Source: Gemmatimonadota bacterium (lineage in GTDB: Bacteria > Gemmatimonadota > Gemmatimonadetes > Palauibacterales > Palauibacteraceae). From it: a stretch of 7,704 nt of DNA. Shown here one piece after another: positions 5,048 to 7,704 of this stretch. The notes under the pieces are model-generated. The model searched no databases. It worked only from the letters and a program-made list of their open reading frames with translations, and was not told the origin of the DNA. Within the stretch, counting starts at the first letter, position 1. Every line of letters begins with the position of its first letter. The position numbers and the translations under genes were made by a program. The stretch spans positions 1 through 7,704 of the forward strand of contig JAUVPT010000066.1 in assembly GCA_030598525.1 (NCBI GenBank). Direction: 5' to 3'.

Positions 5048-6208
5048 CTAGCGGTCGCCCCCGAATTGGTCTACGACGTTCGGGTCGAGAGCGTCCGGGT
5101 GCACCATGTAAGCCAGCACCCGCATGGCCATCCAGTCGCCTCGGATCCACACGTAGCCGCGGCGGCCGGAACTGGTCCCATGTGAGTTCTTGATCAGGTA
5201 CCAGTCCACGCCGTCCACCACCCGGTGGTCCACGGCCAGCACGAGATGGTCGTCGGTGGTTCTGCCTTCAGCGAAGTCGAGCTGCCGCGACTCCTGGTCG
5301 ATCACGGCGTCGGCGAGCTGGTCCGGATGAATGACGGCGATTCCGGCGCCGTTCCAGGAGGCTCCCTTGTCACCCCAGTCCGTGTCGATCACCACCGGGT
5401 AGCCCGCGTCGAGCGCCCGGTTGATCGTCTGCATGTAATCGTCCAGAGGAAGATTGTAGTAGCCGTCATAGTCCCACCAGTTGTCCGGGACGTCGAGCTC
5501 TCCGCGCCCATAGAACGGGACATCCGTATAAGACGTAATCTCCCAGTAAGCGGTGGGATCGAGGGCCAGGTACTCGGTCGCGTACTCGATCGGCGTCATG
5601 ACCTGGCCGGCCACCGTGATCGTTTCGGGTGGGGGTGCGAGATGGCGATCCAGGACCTCGCGGATCTCGGCCACCACGACATCCTCGGTCCAGTCGCCGC
5701 TCTCCTTGTGGGCCTTCAACACCTCGTTGAGCTCGGCGCGCATGGCCCCATAGTCCTCGACCACGGCGAAGTCGGCCTCCGGGACGATACCATACTTCTG
5801 GACGATCCATGTCACGTCGTGGCTCAATCCCCCGTCCGTGAAGCGTGCGTTTTCTCCGTTCCGACGTGCGTACTCGCGGGCCTTCTCGACGTATGCCCAG
5901 TAGACGACGTAGTACTCTGACAGGTCGAGCTGTTCCTTGGCCTCCGCGAGGGCCGCCACGACATCCTCGTTCGTCCGCAGCACCTCGGACTCGAGGAACG
6001 CCACGGTCGAGAAGCTCCAGCAGCTTCCGCCACGCTGCTTCTTGATCGGCGTGTGGTCGATGTCCGTGCCCAGCCAGTTCGGGGCCTGGATCTCGTCGAA
6101 GAACGCCTGGCGTTCGTCCGCGTCTGCCTCCGACTGGGCCGTCAGAAGTGCGGGCGTGACGAGGACCGCAACCATGAGGGCCGCGATGAAACGCACTGGG
6201 TTGCGCAT
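5048..6208 (-). CDS. Secreted C1B papain-fold cysteine peptidase (bleomycin hydrolase/aminopeptidase C-like)
   Basis: This 386-residue protein has a signal peptide at residues 1 to about 24 (MRNPVRFIAALMVAVLVTPALLTA, here split as basic MRNPVR and a hydrophobic core), so it acts outside the cytoplasm. The catalytic Cys is C63 in Q58-R-G-G-S-C-W-S-F-S-T, followed by FLESEVLR and LDLSEYYVVYWAYVEKA. GLSHDVTWIVQKYGIVPE (127-144) is typical of the bacterial C1B aminopeptidases. The catalytic His is H321 (TTDDHLVL) and the Asn is N341 (LIKNSHGTS). Length and motif order fit that family, and as there the active site starts soon after the signal with no inhibitory propeptide. Two oddities are one residue fewer between Gln58 and Cys63 than usual, and NSH in place of the usual NSW. 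The triad remains complete, so activity is plausible. GGGAG seven bases before the ATG is a good ribosome binding site. The substrate is unknown. Confidence 0.88.
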   Translation of the reverse strand: MRNPVRFIAALMVAVLVTPALLTAQSEADADERQAFFDEIQAPNWLGTDIDHTPIKKQRGGSCWSFSTVAFLESEVLRTNEDVVAALAEAKEQLDLSEYYVVYWAYVEKAREYARRNGENARFTDGGLSHDVTWIVQKYGIVPEADFAVVEDYGAMRAELNEVLKAHKESGDWTEDVVVAEIREVLDRHLAPPPETITVAGQVMTPIEYATEYLALDPTAYWEITSYTDVPFYGRGELDVPDNWWDYDGYYNLPLDDYMQTINRALDAGYPVVIDTDWGDKGASWNGAGIAVIHPDQLADAVIDQESRQLDFAEGRTTDDHLVLAVDHRVVDGVDWYLIKNSHGTSSGRRGYVWIRGDWMAMRVLAYMVHPDALDPNVVDQFGGDR

Positions 6209-6236
6209 GGGTCCGCTCCCGGATCAACGGAGTGTC

Positions 6237-6256
6237 GCGCCTCCGGAACGAGGCGC
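6237..6256. repeat. 7-bp inverted repeat in the leader of the peptidase gene
   Basis: GCGCCTC (6237-6243) and GAGGCGC (6250-6256) pair perfectly around a 6-base loop, 28 bases upstream of the peptidase ATG. It could form a leader hairpin. The rest of the gap 6209-6503 holds a 7-base T-run on the minus strand (6357-6351), a 6-bp inverted repeat CCGGGG/CCCCGG (6389-6407) and the palindrome at 6465. I see no convincing promoter or additional gene there. Confidence 0.35.
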
Positions 6257-6350
6257 TCCAATCTATTTGAAAGGAGCAAGAGTCGTGCGGCTGGCGCCGA
6301 AGAACGACTCGCTCCGCAGGATTCTGCCCGATAACCCTGTAATCGATTGT

Positions 6351-6407
6351 AAAAAAAGAAGTTGCGTCGCTACTGGCCCGTAGGCTCACCGGGGTTCAGG
6401 CCCCCGG
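6351..6407 (-). terminator. Possible weak transcript end after the PDZ gene
   Basis: On the minus strand a 6-bp hairpin CCGGGG/CCCCGG (6407-6389, 7-base loop) is followed about 30 bases later by TTCTTTTTTT (6360-6351). The distance is too great for a canonical intrinsic terminator. The T-run may instead be part of the peptidase promoter region. It is the only stem plus T-tract combination in the gap. Confidence 0.2.
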
Positions 6408-6464
6408 ACGCACCGATCCCCGGACAGCCACAGCGTCATGTTGTCGACGCCAGGCGGCCCGGGG

Positions 6465-6479
6465 GTGACAGGGTGTCAC
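6465..6479. repeat. Palindrome GTGACA-N3-TGTCAC after the PDZ gene
   Basis: Perfect 6-bp arms flank a GGG centre, 24 bases beyond the PDZ gene's stop. It could be a protein-binding site or the base of a small RNA hairpin. No T-run follows, so termination is unlikely. Only one copy is present. Confidence 0.3.
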
Positions 6480-6503
6480 ATCGCCGGTGCGTGATTCCTG
6501 GCC

Positions 6504-7694
6504 CTACTTCGGGTTGTCCAGCCGGATCCTGGTACGCGAATCAGAGGTCACGATCTCGATCTCGCGTCCGGGCTCGATGATGTTCACGACCACCGAACCG
6601 GTTCCCCTTACTTCGACGCTGGTCTCTCCGACCAGGCCCGAATAGCGGAGCTTACTCGCGGCGCCGATCGCATAGGCCGGGGCGAGCTGACCGCTGTACG
6701 CCGTCGGCTCCGCATCCGGTTCGGGCGGTGGGGGTGCCGGCATGTTCGGTCTCCGACCCGCCGTCGCGGTAGTGGTCTGAGTCTCGCCGCCGCGCCGGTA
6801 TGTCCACCGGACCGTTTCACCGGGTTCGACCGAACCGAATCGCCGGCCACCCTCGCGACTCGCCAGAGGCTCACCGTCGATCTCCAACAGCACGTCACCC
6901 CGCCTCAAGCCGGCCGCAGCCGCGGGACTCCCATCCTGGATCGAACTGATCTCCGGTGGGGCGCTGAACTCCCACTCGGACTGGCCGGTCCCCTCCTCTA
7001 CGCTCCACCGACAGTTCGTGCACTGGATCCCGAACCCGAACCAGCCGGACGGCAGCAACGTATACGTGGGACGCGGCACAGGTCCGACCGCCACGGCCAC
7101 CCCGGTCGCCGGCGCCGCGTATGCCCGCGGGGCCACGGCAGCTCTGGGAACCGCTGCGGACACACCCACGCTCACGGCCGCTTCGGGGGCCGGGGCGCCT
7201 GGCACGGCAGGTACCGCAGCCAGGGCCGGTGCCGCCGCGTACCCGCCACTTCGGGGGCACTCGGAGTCTGAGATCACCACGACGGTCCGTTCGCGATTCC
7301 CGCTGCGTACGACGACCGACACTGCCTCGCCCGGCACCATGTTGCCGAGCCTTCGCCCGCCCTCCCCGGTCGTAATCAGATGCCCGTCCACCGCGACGAT
7401 CGCGTCGCCCTCACGAATCTTGCCGTCCGCCGGCGAGTCCGGCTTCACGGTCCGCACGATAGGCTCCGAACTGAAGTTCCAGACCCTCACGCCACCCTCG
7501 GTCGACAGTCGACAATTCGTGCACTCCAGGCTTGAGATTCCAATCGTTCCCCGAGGCTCAAGGCCATCGGGGCACCTATCTGCCGCCACTCCGACCTGTC
7601 CCTGGAGCTGTCCAGCCGACGCCAGCATCAGCCCGCTGGCCAGTAGAGCAGCGCCCAGCGTGCGCCTCATCCGTTGTCTGATCTCGTTCGTCAT
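6504..7694 (-). CDS. Secreted protein with two tandem PDZ-like units, each with a CTNC motif
   Basis: With the ATG at 7694 the protein has 396 residues. The signal peptide is RQRMRR followed by a hydrophobic stretch, with likely cleavage near QLQG-QVGVAA (about residue 32). Unit 1 (about 50-143) and unit 2 (about 217-312) are homologous. Each has a G-I-x-CTNC-R start (C58/C61 and C225/C228), a W-x-F strand, then P-D-S-P-A-D-G-K-I-R-E-G-D or Q-D-G-S-P-A-A-A-A-G-L-R-R-G-D, the D-G carboxylate-loop region, and E-G-G-R-R-x-G. Two single cysteines (C41, C146) bracket unit 1. An Ala/Pro/Val-rich linker separates the units. The last 50 residues (from SKLRYSG) form a separate beta-rich tail. There is no protease domain, so this is not HtrA/DegP; an envelope scaffold or chaperone-type role is inferred. 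The frame stays open to the window edge with a GTG at 7703, so a slightly earlier start cannot be excluded. Confidence 0.82.
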   Translation of the reverse strand: MTNEIRQRMRRTLGAALLASGLMLASAGQLQGQVGVAADRCPDGLEPRGTIGISSLECTNCRLSTEGGVRVWNFSSEPIVRTVKPDSPADGKIREGDAIVAVDGHLITTGEGGRRLGNMVPGEAVSVVVRSGNRERTVVVISDSECPRSGGYAAAPALAAVPAVPGAPAPEAAVSVGVSAAVPRAAVAPRAYAAPATGVAVAVGPVPRPTYTLLPSGWFGFGIQCTNCRWSVEEGTGQSEWEFSAPPEISSIQDGSPAAAAGLRRGDVLLEIDGEPLASREGGRRFGSVEPGETVRWTYRRGGETQTTTATAGRRPNMPAPPPPEPDAEPTAYSGQLAPAYAIGAASKLRYSGLVGETSVEVRGTGSVVVNIIEPGREIEIVTSDSRTRIRLDNPK

Positions 7695-7704
7695 CCCGTT
7701 CACC

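Noticed and set aside
5466..6389. Open frame of 307 codons on the minus strand overlapping the peptidase gene
   Set aside because: The translation is arginine-rich and motif-free; the frame from 6208 holds the signal peptide and the complete Cys-His-Asn set.
1..7704. CRISPR arrays, tRNA or rRNA genes, insertion sequences, phage or defence genes
   Set aside because: I saw no regularly spaced repeats, no tRNA-like or rRNA segments, no transposase or integrase motifs and no frameshifted mobile-gene remnants on either strand.

Overview
The window is high-GC bacterial DNA in which every supported gene reads on the minus strand, so genes are described from high to low coordinates. The organism is most likely a member of the Gemmatimonadota or a neighbouring FCB-group phylum. 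The reasons are the high GC, secretory signal peptides ending in A-Q or G-Q, a secreted papain-fold protein whose motifs resemble the Bacteroidota-type C1B aminopeptidases, and a promoter matching the TAnnTTTG type. This placement is inference; no rRNA or marker gene is present.

Right part (about 7694 to 4725): three genes for exported or membrane proteins. The first is a secreted protein with two PDZ-like units, each carrying a CTNC motif. After a 295-base gap comes a secreted C1B-type cysteine peptidase (bleomycin-hydrolase/aminopeptidase C-like) with an unusually spaced active site. After 89 bases comes a 77-residue hydrophobic protein with a very strong ribosome binding site. A 12-bp GC-rich hairpin follows it.

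Middle (4724 to 4446): an AT-richer control region with a candidate promoter, a TATCCG-containing near-palindrome in the promoter spacer, a perfect 8-bp inverted repeat just before the next gene, and a 12-bp palindrome upstream of the promoter.

Left part (4445 to 1): a tightly packed operon of an ArsR-family repressor, a Tat-exported molybdopterin oxidoreductase catalytic subunit (PsrA/PhsA type), a four-cluster ferredoxin subunit (PsrB type), an eight-helix NrfD/PsrC quinone-linked membrane anchor, and the first 99 codons of a YeeE/YedE sulfur-compound transporter that runs off the window. The genes overlap by 11 and 4 bases or are separated by 7 and 13 bases.

Together the left part looks like a sulfur-responsive respiratory module. 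A periplasm-facing molybdoenzyme complex would exchange electrons between a sulfur compound (polysulfide or thiosulfate are the best guesses) and the quinone pool. A YeeE/YedE channel would bring thiosulfate or a related species into the cell. The ArsR regulator carries cysteines at positions resembling the two persulfide-sensing cysteines of SqrR/BigR. The sulfur sensing and the exact substrate are inferred, not shown.
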